Source: Symbiopectobacterium purcellii (GTDB lineage: Bacteria > Pseudomonadota > Gammaproteobacteria > Enterobacterales > Enterobacteriaceae). From it: DNA of 64,000 nt. Under the pieces are notes generated by a model, which did no database searches, was not told where the DNA came from, and saw only the letters and a list, made by a program, of their open reading frames with translations. Below are positions 9,095 to 18,550 of this stretch, in pieces (the first letter of the stretch is position 1; each line of letters opens with the position of its first letter). Location of the stretch: positions 3,038,001 to 3,102,000 of the forward strand of contig NZ_CP081864.1 in the NCBI RefSeq assembly GCF_019797845.1, written 5' to 3'. The position numbers and the translations under genes were made by a program.

Positions 9095-10511
9095 TCACTC
9101 CTCCTGCGTTACTCGAATAACCTCTTCCCAGGTGGTTAAACCGGCCAACACCTTGTTGATGCCGTCCTGGCGTATGGTGAGACGTTCCGGCCCCAGCAGG
9201 TGGGCAATCGCCAGTTCACCGTCGCCACGGTGGATGGCGGCGCGCACGTCGTCATTCACCAGTAAAAGTTCATGGATCCCGGTACGGCCACGGTAGCCGG
9301 TAAAGTTGCACTGCGTGCACCCGACGGCCCGATACACTGTGCTGTGCGGTGTAATGCCCATTTGCTGCGCCTGTGCGGCATCAACCGGGTGTGCTTCACG
9401 ACAGTCAGGACACAGGGTGCGCACTAACCGCTGCGCCAGTACGGCCAGCAACGAGGTGGATAACAGAAACGGCTCAATGCCCATATCCTGCAAGCGCGAC
9501 AACGCCCCCAGCGCGCTGTTGGTGTGCAAGGTGGAAAGCACCAGGTGGCCAGTGAGTGAGGCCTGCACCGCTATCTGCGCGGTTTCGCCATCACGAATTT
9601 CACCCACCAGCACCACGTCCGGGTCCTGACGTAAAATAGCGCGCAGGCCGCGCGCAAAGGTCATGTCCACTTTGGTGTTGACCTGCGTCTGCCCGATGCC
9701 TTCCAGTTCATACTCGATAGGATCTTCCACCGTCATGATGTTGCGCTCGGTGGCATTCAAACGGCTCAGCGCCGCATACAGGGTGGTGCTTTTACCGGAA
9801 CCGGTCGGCCCGGTCACCAGGATGATGCCGTGCGGACGGTTGATCAATGCGTCAATCTGTTGTCGCAACGCGTGCGACATCCCCAGTGCGGCGAGATCGA
9901 GCTGGACGCTGTTCTTGTCGAGCAGACGCAGCACCACGCGTTCGCCGTGGCTGGAAGGCAAGGTGGAGACGCGCCATAACCTTGATACGCGACACCAGCA
10001 GTGACGCCAGCTTGCGCTGTGGGCGCAAAATCTCGCGCAGCACCCCATCCACGCGAAAACGGATCAGCAGGTGCCGTTCGTAGGTTTCAATATGGATATC
10101 CGAGGCTTTGTTTTTGATGGCCTCGGTCAGCATGGCATTGATCAAACGGATAATCGGCGCGTCGTCGTCAGCGTCCAGCAGATCGTCGCTGTCCGGCAAC
10201 TCTTCCACCAGGGTGTAGAAGTCCATTTCGTTGCCAATGTCTTCCATCAGACGTCGCGCTTCATCGGAATCACGCTGATAGCAGACGATCAGCTGCCGAT
10301 CGAACTCTTGTACACTGACGCACGCTACCGTGAAAGCGCTGCCCGCCACGCGGCGCGCCTCCATCAGCGCGGTTGCCGCCGTTGCCGCCTCACACATCAC
10401 ACTGTGCTGCTGCGTTGCGCCATCCTGTAACAGCAGGATGCGATGGGTGCGCGCATAGGCAAACGGCAACAGAGGCCGCCATTCCGGCATGCTGGCGTTA
10501 AGCTCGCTCAT
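9095..10511 (-). pseudogene. outE: outE with an internal frameshifting deletion
   Basis: GspE is the hexameric cytosolic ATPase driving the T2SS. The N-terminal part reads normally to SRIKVMARL (start 10511, ATGA overlap with outD). The correct sequence then resumes in another frame at [21 protein letters not shown]. Walker A ([10 protein letters not shown]), the Asp box, Walker B ([20 protein letters not shown]) and the tetracysteine zinc motif (CPDC ... CTQC) all follow in that second frame. The family segment between these points, about 23-25 residues, is missing. The repeated GCGCGT at the junction (near 9969-9977) suggests a microhomology-mediated deletion of roughly 70-80 bases. The product cannot be a full ATPase. 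Confidence 0.88.
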
Positions 10512-12503
10512 CGGCCCCCCGTGGGGTAGAGCGCGGTAATGGCGGTTTTCACCTGAAGAAATGTTTGCGTGTTACCGCTGCCCGGTAAACGCAACTGTTT
10601 GTCATGCAGCAGGTTATCGCGGTTATCTCCTTCACGTTGCTGCCCGCGCTCTTCGCTGAATGAGCGGTATTTATCGCTAGAAGCCGTCTGGTACTGCTGG
10701 CGATCGCGGATGATGGTGGGGCGAATAAACAGCATCAGGTTACGCTTCTTGACCTGTTTGCTGTTGGAGCGGAACAGCGCACCAATCACCGGAATATCAC
10801 CCAATATCGGCACGCGTGACGCGCTCTCGGTGGTGCTCTTGTCCAGCAAGCCCCCCACCACCACGGTTTCACCATTCCCTACCAGCACCGCGTTGCTCAC
10901 CGTGCGGGTGTTAAAGGTCACGCCCAATTCGGAACTGCTGCTGGAGGCGGAATCGGCCACGCTGGAAACCTCTTGCTCGATCTCCATCAGTACCGAATCC
11001 CCCTCGTTGATCTGCGGTTTGACCTTGAGTTTGATCCCAACAGTTTTGCGCTCAACGGTATTGAAGATTCGATCGCTGGCCGTGGTTTGCGATCCCGCCA
11101 GTACAGGCACTTCCTGGCCGACGTTGAAGTTGGCTTCCATGTTGTCCAGCGTAACGATACTTGGCGTCGCCAGAATGTCATTTTTGCTGTCGCTGGAAAT
11201 GGCGGTCAGCAGCATCGACCAGTTGCCCTGATAGAATCCTGCCGCCATACCGTTAAAGCTGCCGAGCGCCGTGCCCAGCGCGGTGGGGATAGTGCCATCT
11301 TTGCGGTATTGATCAACGCCCGTCACCACGGTGGAAAGCGGCAACCCGGTGTTGCTGAACTGCGTCATCCCAGCGTGTTTATTGCCCCACTGAATGCCCA
11401 GATTAAGGCCATCGGCGTCCTGTACTTCAGCAATGAGCCTCTACCAGCACCTGCGGACGGCGAATATCGAGGCGGTTTATCACCTGCTCCAGATCGCGCA
11501 TCACATCCGGTGCGGCATTCACGATCAAAGCATTGGTCTGTTCGTGTGCTTTGATTGAGATATCACGGCGTAGCGCGGTACCCGGCTGCGTCGTTTGCTG
11601 ATCTTTTTGCAAACTGTCGCTGACGCCGGTAAGCACTTCCACTAAATCGGCAGCCTTGGCAAACTTGAGATAAATCACCTTGGTGTTACCCTGCGCCGCC
11701 TGCTGCCTATCGAGCTGTTTGATCATGGCGATCACGCGCTCACGTGATTTAGGCTCACCGCGCACCAACACCGCATTGGTGCGCTCATCCGCCACCACGT
11801 TGGCGGTCATCGCCCCCGGCAGCGCGGTTTTTTCGTCAGATTTATTCAGTTCATTGACCAGCTTCACCACTTCGGCTGATGAGGCGTAGGAGAGCGGGAC
11901 CGTCACCACGTTGCGATCGCCCGTACGGTCGACGCGCTCCACGATCTCCATCAGGCGCTTCACTACCGCGGCGCGGACGGTCATCAACAACACGTTAGAC
12001 GGCTCGTAATGCACCACGCTACCCGATCCTGCATTGTCGTTAAGCTGGCGCAACAGCGGTGCTAAATCACGCGCGGCAACGTTGTTCACCGGCACCACGC
12101 GCGTTACCACTTCATCACCGATACCCGGCTGCTTGTCCGTCGCAACCGGTATCGATGAGGTTTTGGCATCTTTGGCGGCAATGACCTTTAGCACGCCGTT
12201 ATCCATCGGCACCACGGCAAAACCGTACACGTCCAGCACGCTGAGGAAGAACTGGTAATACTGCTCTTCGTTCATCATGTCGTAGCTGCGCACCGTGATA
12301 GAACCGCGCACCGCGGGATCGATAATCACAGTTTTATTCAGATTCTTGCTGACGGTATTGATGAACTCCTGGATATCCGTCCCTTTAAAGCTGGCGGAAA
12401 ATTCCGCGCCCCAGCACCAGGCAGAAACCATCATGAGAAGGCCCGCCCCCACCAACCGCAAGCCAGTCATCCGCCGCCCTTTGCTAAAAACACGTTGCGC
12501 CAC
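10508..12503 (-). pseudogene. outD: outD secretin gene with a 2-base frameshift
   Basis: GspD is the outer-membrane secretin. The first 358 codons cover the signal sequence and the N0-N3 domains, ending in IRRPQVLVEA and then a premature stop (about 11427). The other frame continues with AEVQDADGLNLGIQWGNKHAG through the whole secretin channel, including VPVLGDIPVIGALFRS-type sequence (RVPILGDIPVIGALFRS) and the C-terminal S domain. Comparing GAGGCTCATTGCTGAAG here with the codons expected for VEAIIAEVQ shows a net loss of two bases near 11435-11440. Start is GTG 12503 with GGGAG 8 nt away; ATG 12470 is an alternative. Confidence 0.9.
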
Positions 12504-12517
12504 CTGTTCGTCTCCCG

Positions 12518-13435
12518 TTACGGCTCATCTCTGCCCGCGTGCTGTTCACTCTCATCGTTCGCCGCCCCATCAAGGGTCAACGTAATGTCCTGGCGCTGTC
12601 CGTCGCGCTCTATCGTCAACGTCAATTCACTCAACTGCGGCAGTTGCGCCATGGCTTGCTGTCCCTGTTCTGTATCACGCAAATCCATACCGTTGAGCGC
12701 CACCGCCAGATCGTTGTCATGCAGCCCCAGGCGGTAGAACAGTTCGGTTTTTTTCCCCGGGTTCAGGCGATAGCCCGCTAACGCGTTATCTTTCATCTGA
12801 GGGGCGATCGAGAGGTATTCCATCACCTTCATCGGTTCTGATTTTAATGTATTACGTACTGCGCTCAGTGCTGCCGCGGGCGGCTTGGAGGCACTGCTGC
12901 TGTTACTGTTGGTTGCGCCAACGTCATCGCGATACAGGTAGAGCGCTTCATAACGCCCCTGGTGTTCTAGTACGATACGATCGGCAGAGATGGTCACAAT
13001 CCGGGCCTCATAGCCAGGAACGGCGTCGCCGACGCCACGGCTGAATTGCCGACCATCTTTGGCGATAATCACAATGGCGCGATCGGTCTGTCGGCTTGCC
13101 AGAATGCCGGTCACGGTCAGTTGCAGAGAAGAAACGGGGATATCCCCCTCTAATACGCCCTCTGGCACAGGCTTAAGTGAAGTCGCACTGGGAGAGCGGC
13201 CAAACAGCGTATACACGGTGGTTTGTGACGGTGTTAACGTAGCATGTGCAGGCGAGAGAGAGACGGCGTTCACCATCGGTTGCGCGGGCAACAACACGCG
13301 CCAGGTCCAGACGGCGAGCTGTTGGCAAATCAGCACGAACAACAGCCCCATCACCCCGAGCCGGAGCCAGGAGGAAGGCAGACGCGTGCCGATAGACAGT
13401 AAACCTTGTACGCGTTGTTGTATCACCTGAGACAT
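12518..13435 (-). CDS. outC: T2SS protein OutC/GspC
   Basis: A 305-residue inner-membrane protein with a short cytosolic N-terminus, a membrane helix (LGVMGLLFVLICQQLAVWTW), the periplasmic HR domain (LTVTGILASRQTDRAIVII...) that contacts the secretin, and a C-terminal PDZ domain (GLHDNDLAVALNGMDL) implicated in substrate choice. It is the first gene of outC-O. AAGGAGA lies directly upstream of ATG 13435. The frame is intact. Confidence 0.93.
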   Translation of the reverse strand: MSQVIQQRVQGLLSIGTRLPSSWLRLGVMGLLFVLICQQLAVWTWRVLLPAQPMVNAVSLSPAHATLTPSQTTVYTLFGRSPSATSLKPVPEGVLEGDIPVSSLQLTVTGILASRQTDRAIVIIAKDGRQFSRGVGDAVPGYEARIVTISADRIVLEHQGRYEALYLYRDDVGATNSNSSSASKPPAAALSAVRNTLKSEPMKVMEYLSIAPQMKDNALAGYRLNPGKKTELFYRLGLHDNDLAVALNGMDLRDTEQGQQAMAQLPQLSELTLTIERDGQRQDITLTLDGAANDESEQHAGRDEP

Positions 13436-13443
13436 TCTCCTTT

Positions 13444-13467
13444 CCCCACGCCATTACTGGCGTGGGG
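13444..13467 (-). promoter_or_regulatory. Strong hairpin between pehX and outC
   Basis: A perfect 10-bp stem (CCCCACGCCA / TGGCGTGGGG, loop TTAC on the plus strand) lies 20 bases after the pehX stop and ends 9 bases before the outC start, abutting its Shine-Dalgarno. It lacks a T tract on the outC side, so it is a poor intrinsic terminator. It could instead stabilise processed mRNA ends or modulate read-through from pehX into outC. That role is inferred. Confidence 0.5.
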
Positions 13468-13486
13468 ATAGCGTTACACTACGGCG

Positions 13487-13738
13487 TTACTGCGTTGCTG
13501 CATCACGCGTGATGGTTTGCGAACCCGTCGTGGTGATGGTCTCGTCGTTCACGCTGTCTTTCAGCTTGACGTTAGAAACCCCTTCACCGAAGCTCCAGGC
13601 TTGTGCACCATTCAATACGTTATCAAAGGTGACATTTTTGAACTGGCTGTCATGCAGGAAGCCAATGGCCGTCGCTTTGACGTTACGGAACTTCACATCT
13701 TCAAAATCGAAGTTCTTATGATACGCGTCGCGACCTAG
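13487..13738 (-). pseudogene. pehX: 3' fragment of the IS-split polygalacturonase gene
   Basis: This is the C-terminal part of the GH28 gene separated from the rest by an IS. The frame reads LGRDAYHKNFDFEDVKFRNV and continues through parallel-beta-helix repeats to a TAA after TRDAATQ. Removing the IS and one copy of the 4-base duplication (CTAG) joins it in frame to the main part as GFDLGRDAYH. The longest ATG-started frame within it is 69 codons, but it has no promoter or ribosome binding site of its own. Confidence 0.88.
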
Positions 13739-13818
13739 GGCCTGTTGACAATCATCGCCAAGAACCTGTTTTTTTGTAAAAGAATCTGTTTACATTCTGT
13801 CTTTTTTGGAAAAGCAGA

Positions 13819-14187
13819 ATGCCAAGATTGATGCTCAGTGATGACCAATACGAACGGATTAGCCCGTTTTTGCCGGGAAAGGATTCGGATCCGGGACGAA
13901 CAGCAGCAGATAATCGGCTTTTTGTCGAAGCGGTTTTATGGATCGCCCGAACTGGAAGCCCATGGAGAGATTTACCACCCGATTTCGGACTCTGGAACAG
14001 TGTGTACAAACGCTTTGCCAGATGGTCACGGGCAGAAATATGGCATTCCGTTTTTGCTGAACTTGCGGGCGATGCCGATTTCGAGGAAATCTTCATCGAC
14101 AGCACTATCGTACGGGTTCATCAGCATGCAGCGGGCGCTCCCAAAAAAACGGTGACCAGTCGATTGGTCGTTCTCGCGGGGGATTGA
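13819..14187 (+). CDS. IS5-family transposase, first frame (orfA)
   Basis: A 122-residue frame with the N-terminal part of an IS5/IS427 DDE transposase. The DUF4096-like start (LSDDQYERISPFLPGK) and the first catalytic Asp (IFIDSTIVRVHQHAAG) are visible. The real protein needs a -1 frameshift near AAAAAAA (about 14144-14150). The upstream frame then continues GDQSIGRSRGGLTTKIHALVD in the second frame. Confidence 0.85.
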   Translation: MPRLMLSDDQYERISPFLPGKDSDPGRTAADNRLFVEAVLWIARTGSPWRDLPPDFGLWNSVYKRFARWSRAEIWHSVFAELAGDADFEEIFIDSTIVRVHQHAAGAPKKTVTSRLVVLAGD

Positions 14188-14570
14188 CAACCAAGATTCA
14201 CGCTCTGGTTGATGGGCTGGGCATGCTTGCCCGTTTTAGTTTGACTGGTGGTCAAAAGAGCGACACCAGAGAAGCATTGCCTTTACTTGGTGAATTGAAA
14301 CCTTCAAGCTTGGCTGCAGACAAAGCCTACGATACGAATGTGATTCTACAATATCTGGAGTCGGTAGGCATTCAGGCTGTCATCCCCAGCAAAGAGAATC
14401 GCCGTGAGCAACGCCCACTGGACAAACATCTTTACGCTTCACGCAATTTGATCGAACGTTTCTTTTGCCGTATCAAGCAATTTCGACGCGTAGCTACACG
14501 CTTCGACAAACTCTCAAAACGCTTCGCATCATTCGTTGCGCTCGCTGCTGCATTCGTCTGGCTGTGTTAA
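14184..14570 (+). CDS. IS5-family transposase, second frame (orfB)
   Basis: The 128-residue second half of the transposase carries the second catalytic Asp (LAADKAYDTN) and the catalytic Glu in the YREK-like segment (RNLIERFFCRIKQFRRVATRFDK). It is probably made only as a fusion with the first frame through programmed -1 slippage. Both halves look complete, so the element may still be active. Confidence 0.85.
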   Translation: MTTKIHALVDGLGMLARFSLTGGQKSDTREALPLLGELKPSSLAADKAYDTNVILQYLESVGIQAVIPSKENRREQRPLDKHLYASRNLIERFFCRIKQFRRVATRFDKLSKRFASFVALAAAFVWLC

Positions 14571-14583
14571 TTGTCAACAGCCC

Positions 14584-16342
14584 CTAGATCAAACCCATAC
14601 GCGGTATCCATTGCTGCCTGAGTCATACCATCCACCGCGATACTGCTCTTCTTGTTAGAGCCATCGATAGTGATGTTGTATACGGTGATATCGCGGAACT
14701 GTGCCGGTTCTTTGGCAGGCAGGGTGTCGTTGGTATCCGCGCTGTACGCGATGGTGAAAATAAACGGCTCGTTGCCACCGATATCTTTCATCGCGTTATC
14801 GCGGAACAGCACGTCACGCGCACCACCGCCGTAATACGGACGGCTCTTCATGCGCAGACCAACGTCAGTCAGGTACATCACGTTGTTTTCAGAGACGATC
14901 TTCTCGATCCAGGCACCAGTATGGCTGCCTGCAACCACCGCACCGTGACCTTCACGGAAGTAGTTGTTGAAGATCCAGGCACCGCTTTGCGCTTTCTGAC
15001 TAAACTCTTCAACCCCTGCACCATACCCTGCGGCGAAGTTGACGCTGTCGTCCCCGGTATCGAAGAAGTTGTTATAAACCATGACGTTTTGGCTGTTACC
15101 GAACTCAATACCATCGGCGTTGTTACCGTCATAGGTTTTGTGTTGCAGTCCGTGCATCACCACGTTTTCTGATTCCAACGCCATCACACCGTGATAGGCC
15201 GGGTTCAGAACGGTCAGGCCGCCCACATAGAGGTTGCTTACGCCACGCAGCGTCATCATCGATGAGCGGCGGTTTTTGTAGGCATCGTCCAGTGCCACAC
15301 CTTCATCGACGGCAGCTTGCGTCTGGTTTTTCGCCAGAATACCGTCGCTGCTGACTTTGGCCGAGCTACTGGCACGAATTTGCGGCAGTTCATTGCCCAG
15401 TTCATCGGTAAGGGTCGCCGCAGGTTTAGCCGTACTAATACCCGCTACCCAACCATTGCCGTCAATGCTGCCTTTACCCACGATACGGATATTTTTGAAC
15501 GTTCCCGCTTCGGTGTGACCGTGATCGTTAGCTTCCAGCACGTTAAGCAGAGACGGAGGACGTTTGGTCAGCATCTCACCTTGAATGAGGTACGGGTAAA
15601 GGTAATAGCCTTTTGCTACCGGATAATCCGCAGGATTTTCGGAGCCGAGCAGTTTGGCACCTTCCGCAATTTCAAAGGTCATATCGCTGTGCAGGAACAG
15701 CGCACCGCTCTTAAATACACCGCCACTCAGCAGCACCTTACACCCTTCTGGGTACGCCTGGATGGTACAGGAATCGATCGCTTGTTGAATGATCGTGGTG
15801 TTTACCGTTGTACCATTATCCACCGCACCTTCTGCTTTCACATCAATCACATGCGGCGTTTTGCTGGTACGTTGCGTGAGGGTTTCACTGTCTACCGACT
15901 CTTTGCCATCGGCATACACGGTACGCACCGTAAACTTGTATTCGGTATCCGGTTTCAAACCGTCCGTGCTGTCAGCGGTGAAGTTGTGGAACTTGACGCG
16001 CACATGCCAGTTATCCGCATCGAATTTGCTGTAGAAGTTATCGATATACGGTTTGGCAGGTGAGTGTTTATCCTGGTTGTCCAGCGTGCTGCCCAGCAGC
16101 TTGCCGTTCATATACACGTTGTAGTCTTTGATCTCACCGCTCGGGGTCGTGGGCTTCTCCCATGCCAGCGAGATAGTGCTGTCATCAAAGGCCAGCGTCG
16201 GCACCTGCAATTTCTGCGGTGCGGCTGAACGGTCAACCGGCGTGGTGGTATGACTGGAGTTATTATCACAGCCCGCCAACAATCCCCCCAATACCAAGGT
16301 TGCGCACAACGTTAATCGGGTTCTGGGTAAAAATTGCGTCAT
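14584..16342 (-). pseudogene. pehX: GH28 exo-polygalacturonase lipoprotein, 3' end cut off by IS
   Basis: The 5' part is intact: lipoprotein signal (lipobox LLAGC, Cys25, followed by Asp-Asn), a fibronectin III-like domain at about residues 40-150, and a GH28 right-handed beta-helix. All catalytic motifs are present (NADGIEFG, DTGDDSVNF, GHGAVVAGSHTG, RMKSRPYYGGG). The family releases galacturonate or digalacturonate from pectate chain ends. The IS replaces the last 84 or so codons with AVDN-stop. These encode the final helix coils, so stability is doubtful although the active site is kept. It lies 86 bases downstream of a pectate lyase gene on the same strand. Confidence 0.88.
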
Positions 16343-16428
16343 AAAATCATTTCCCGTGTAATAGTGAATATTAACTGTTCTATTGCTAGCCTTAAAAAAC
16401 GGTGTTAAAAACCATCCCTGGCAAATAA

Positions 16429-17991
16429 TCAGTCAGGCAGCGATATTGACAATTTTCCTGCGCCCGCATTTTCCAAAACATACTTTTCAACGGCTGCGAT
16501 AGATTTACCCACGGCATAGGTATAAGGCGGTTCCCAATCAATATCATTGGTACAGGTTTCCAACGCCCAGTTTCCTGGTGCTTTGTTTGCACTCTCCGCA
16601 GCGGCTTTTTCTTCTTCTTGCAATGCTGTGCATTTTTCAATGGCTATCTGGTTCAAGTTTTTGGCCTGTGCGCCATTAAACCAGGAGCCGTTATCTTTAA
16701 ATTTGCTGCCTTTATAGGCACCAATAATGGTACTTTCCTCTGCACCCGCACCTTGGAAATTAAACACATTTCCTTCGGATAAAATAGAAGAGGCAAACCC
16801 CATACCGATGGAATAAAGAATGGGATAATCCGCATCGGTGGCGCCACGGTGGTAGTTATTCACCAGGTGCACCTGACCAAAACGCACGCGCGGTGCGCGC
16901 TGAGTTAAGTTGCTCCACAGGTTACCTTCAAAGGTAATGCGGTATTCACCCTCATCGCTGTCACCTGAACCGATAATGGTAGTTTTATCGTGCTCTTCGA
17001 AAACGTTATAGGATATGGTCAGGTAATCCGCGCCATCTTCGATATCCAGCAAACCATCATGACGTTGAATGTGTTTACCAAACAGCACCTGCTCTTTGCT
17101 GTCTGGGTGCTCACCGTCGGTAAAGGTACAGTGATCGATCCAGACATTTTTACTGGCATTGATAGAGACCGCATCGTAACGCGCATTCCAGTTTCCTGAT
17201 GCGCCATCACCGGCATCCCAGGCGGGTGCAAAGTCACGCGGGGCCTGGAAGGTAATGTTGCGAATAATGATGTTGCTGTTATCCGTCTTGTTGAAGGTAT
17301 GGCTCAGGGTATTGATTGACAGATACCCCTCTTCCAGCCTCGCATCTTGTCCCACGTCCAAAATGGTGGTATTGGGCGGCACTTGGAACTGGATCTGCGC
17401 TTTCTGGTTATTGGCATACTGCGAGCGCTGACCGTTCTGTTTTTTCAGCAGCGTAAGTTCGGTCTGCGCCGTTGTCGCTTCTGCGCCACCGGCATCAATT
17501 GTCGCTTGCAACTGCGCCAGATAATCCTTATCAAACGCCTTCACATACAGGTCAAAATCAAAGGTGGTTTTATTGGGTTTGGTTTTATAGTAGGTGGCGT
17601 CCGCATAAGTGCCATTGCCTAAATCATCGCCACGGATGGTGCCAACCCAATAGATAATTTTTGGCTCAAGCTTGGCAGTCAGCTCCGCCGTGGCATCCCC
17701 GGCAAGGTAATTGGGACTGCGCACATTGCTTAACGCATCTTTTAATTCCTGGCGAGAACTCACAACGTAAATACTTTCAGCCCGCGCCCCTTCTCCACCG
17801 GTTGTGGCTGCTGCCGTACCATCCACATCCTTATACTGCGCGGTCCAACCAAACGGGGCGGTTTTAACCGGTAGCGTGTCATCAGTCAGTTCGGTATGCG
17901 ATGAGCTGTTATCGCATCCGGATAAGAATAAAGACGACAAGGCAACACAAAGTACGCTATAGCGGAAACGCCGACTATTTTTGACTAACAT
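16429..17991 (-). CDS. PL1-family pectate lyase, lipoprotein
   Basis: A 520-residue pectate lyase that cleaves polygalacturonate by beta-elimination with calcium. The PL1 signatures vWIDHCTF (NVWIDHCTFTDG) and the catalytic-arginine motif APRVRFGQVHLVNNY are present, with the calcium-site aspartates around LLDIEDGADYLTISYN. The N-terminus is a lipoprotein signal with lipobox LSGC (Cys26) followed by Asp-Asn, nearly identical around the Cys to the neighbouring polygalacturonase. A GAGGG motif precedes ATG 17991, and a consensus KdgR box lies 268 bases upstream. The frame is intact. The +2 Asp predicts inner-membrane, periplasm-facing retention rather than secretion by Out. Confidence 0.9.
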   Translation of the reverse strand: MLVKNSRRFRYSVLCVALSSLFLSGCDNSSSHTELTDDTLPVKTAPFGWTAQYKDVDGTAAATTGGEGARAESIYVVSSRQELKDALSNVRSPNYLAGDATAELTAKLEPKIIYWVGTIRGDDLGNGTYADATYYKTKPNKTTFDFDLYVKAFDKDYLAQLQATIDAGGAEATTAQTELTLLKKQNGQRSQYANNQKAQIQFQVPPNTTILDVGQDARLEEGYLSINTLSHTFNKTDNSNIIIRNITFQAPRDFAPAWDAGDGASGNWNARYDAVSINASKNVWIDHCTFTDGEHPDSKEQVLFGKHIQRHDGLLDIEDGADYLTISYNVFEEHDKTTIIGSGDSDEGEYRITFEGNLWSNLTQRAPRVRFGQVHLVNNYHRGATDADYPILYSIGMGFASSILSEGNVFNFQGAGAEESTIIGAYKGSKFKDNGSWFNGAQAKNLNQIAIEKCTALQEEEKAAAESANKAPGNWALETCTNDIDWEPPYTYAVGKSIAAVEKYVLENAGAGKLSISLPD

Positions 17992-18550
17992 AAAGTTTTA
18001 TCCCTCAGTATTGTGACAAAAAAAGACAACATAATGTCCTGCGGCTTTTTTTCACCGCATATAAAAATTACTCTTTAGATTCTTTGATATATTTTTATTA
18101 TTTAGACAAAAAAACACCCTGACCAAGGGTAACCATGGCTTGTGGTTGTTAAATTTTATTTAACGTAAAAATTACTTACATTTTTACATGCAAATTTTTC
18201 ACATCTTTTATTGACCGCCATGTCGCACGTAACACAAAAGAAACGATATACCTTTATTAATAAAACTCCATTTCATTAGTGAGGTTATTAAAGCATATCT
18301 ACGCCTTTTTTTTGAGACTAAGCTCAAGGTTTCATTAGTAGTGCAAAGGTAGATTATGACTTTTTCATGAAATCAAATTGCCGTCACAGAACCATCAGGT
18401 AAAAGCATTTAGCGCTGTTCATTTGCCATAAAATCGGGCATGTAAAGAGGCCCTCAATACATACGTGTTTTGCATGCGGCCTTTGTCGCCCTCCTCGCCC
18501 CTAACCTGACGCACAGTGGCACATGTTGAATGTAATAAGGAAAATCCCGC
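17992..18550. other. Divergent control region between pectate lyase and outB
   Basis: About 560 AT-rich bases separate the minus-strand pectinase genes from plus-strand outB. The region contains a perfect-consensus KdgR box (18259-18277) and a second half-site-like AATGAAAC on the minus strand around 18330-18337. No protein or RNA gene was recognised. Promoters for both directions are expected here. Confidence 0.7.
18259..18277. promoter_or_regulatory. KdgR operator
   Basis: The 19-mer AATAAAACTCCATTTCATT matches the published-type KdgR consensus AATRAAAYNNNRTTTYATT at every defined position. KdgR represses pectinase and out genes in soft-rot bacteria until pectin breakdown products bind it. 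Its position between the pectate lyase and outB could serve both. Confidence 0.8.

Larger units (their letters stand above)
13739..14583 (+). mobile_element. IS5-family (IS427-like) insertion sequence, 845 bp
   Basis: The element begins GGCCTGTTGACAAT and ends with the near-perfect inverted copy (GGGCTGTTGACAAT on the other strand). It is flanked by the 4-base duplication CTAG (13735-13738 and 14584-14587). It carries two overlapping transposase frames joined by a -1 shift at an A7 run. End sequence, frame arrangement and target duplication fit the IS427 group of IS5. It disrupts the polygalacturonase gene on the opposite strand. Confidence 0.9.
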
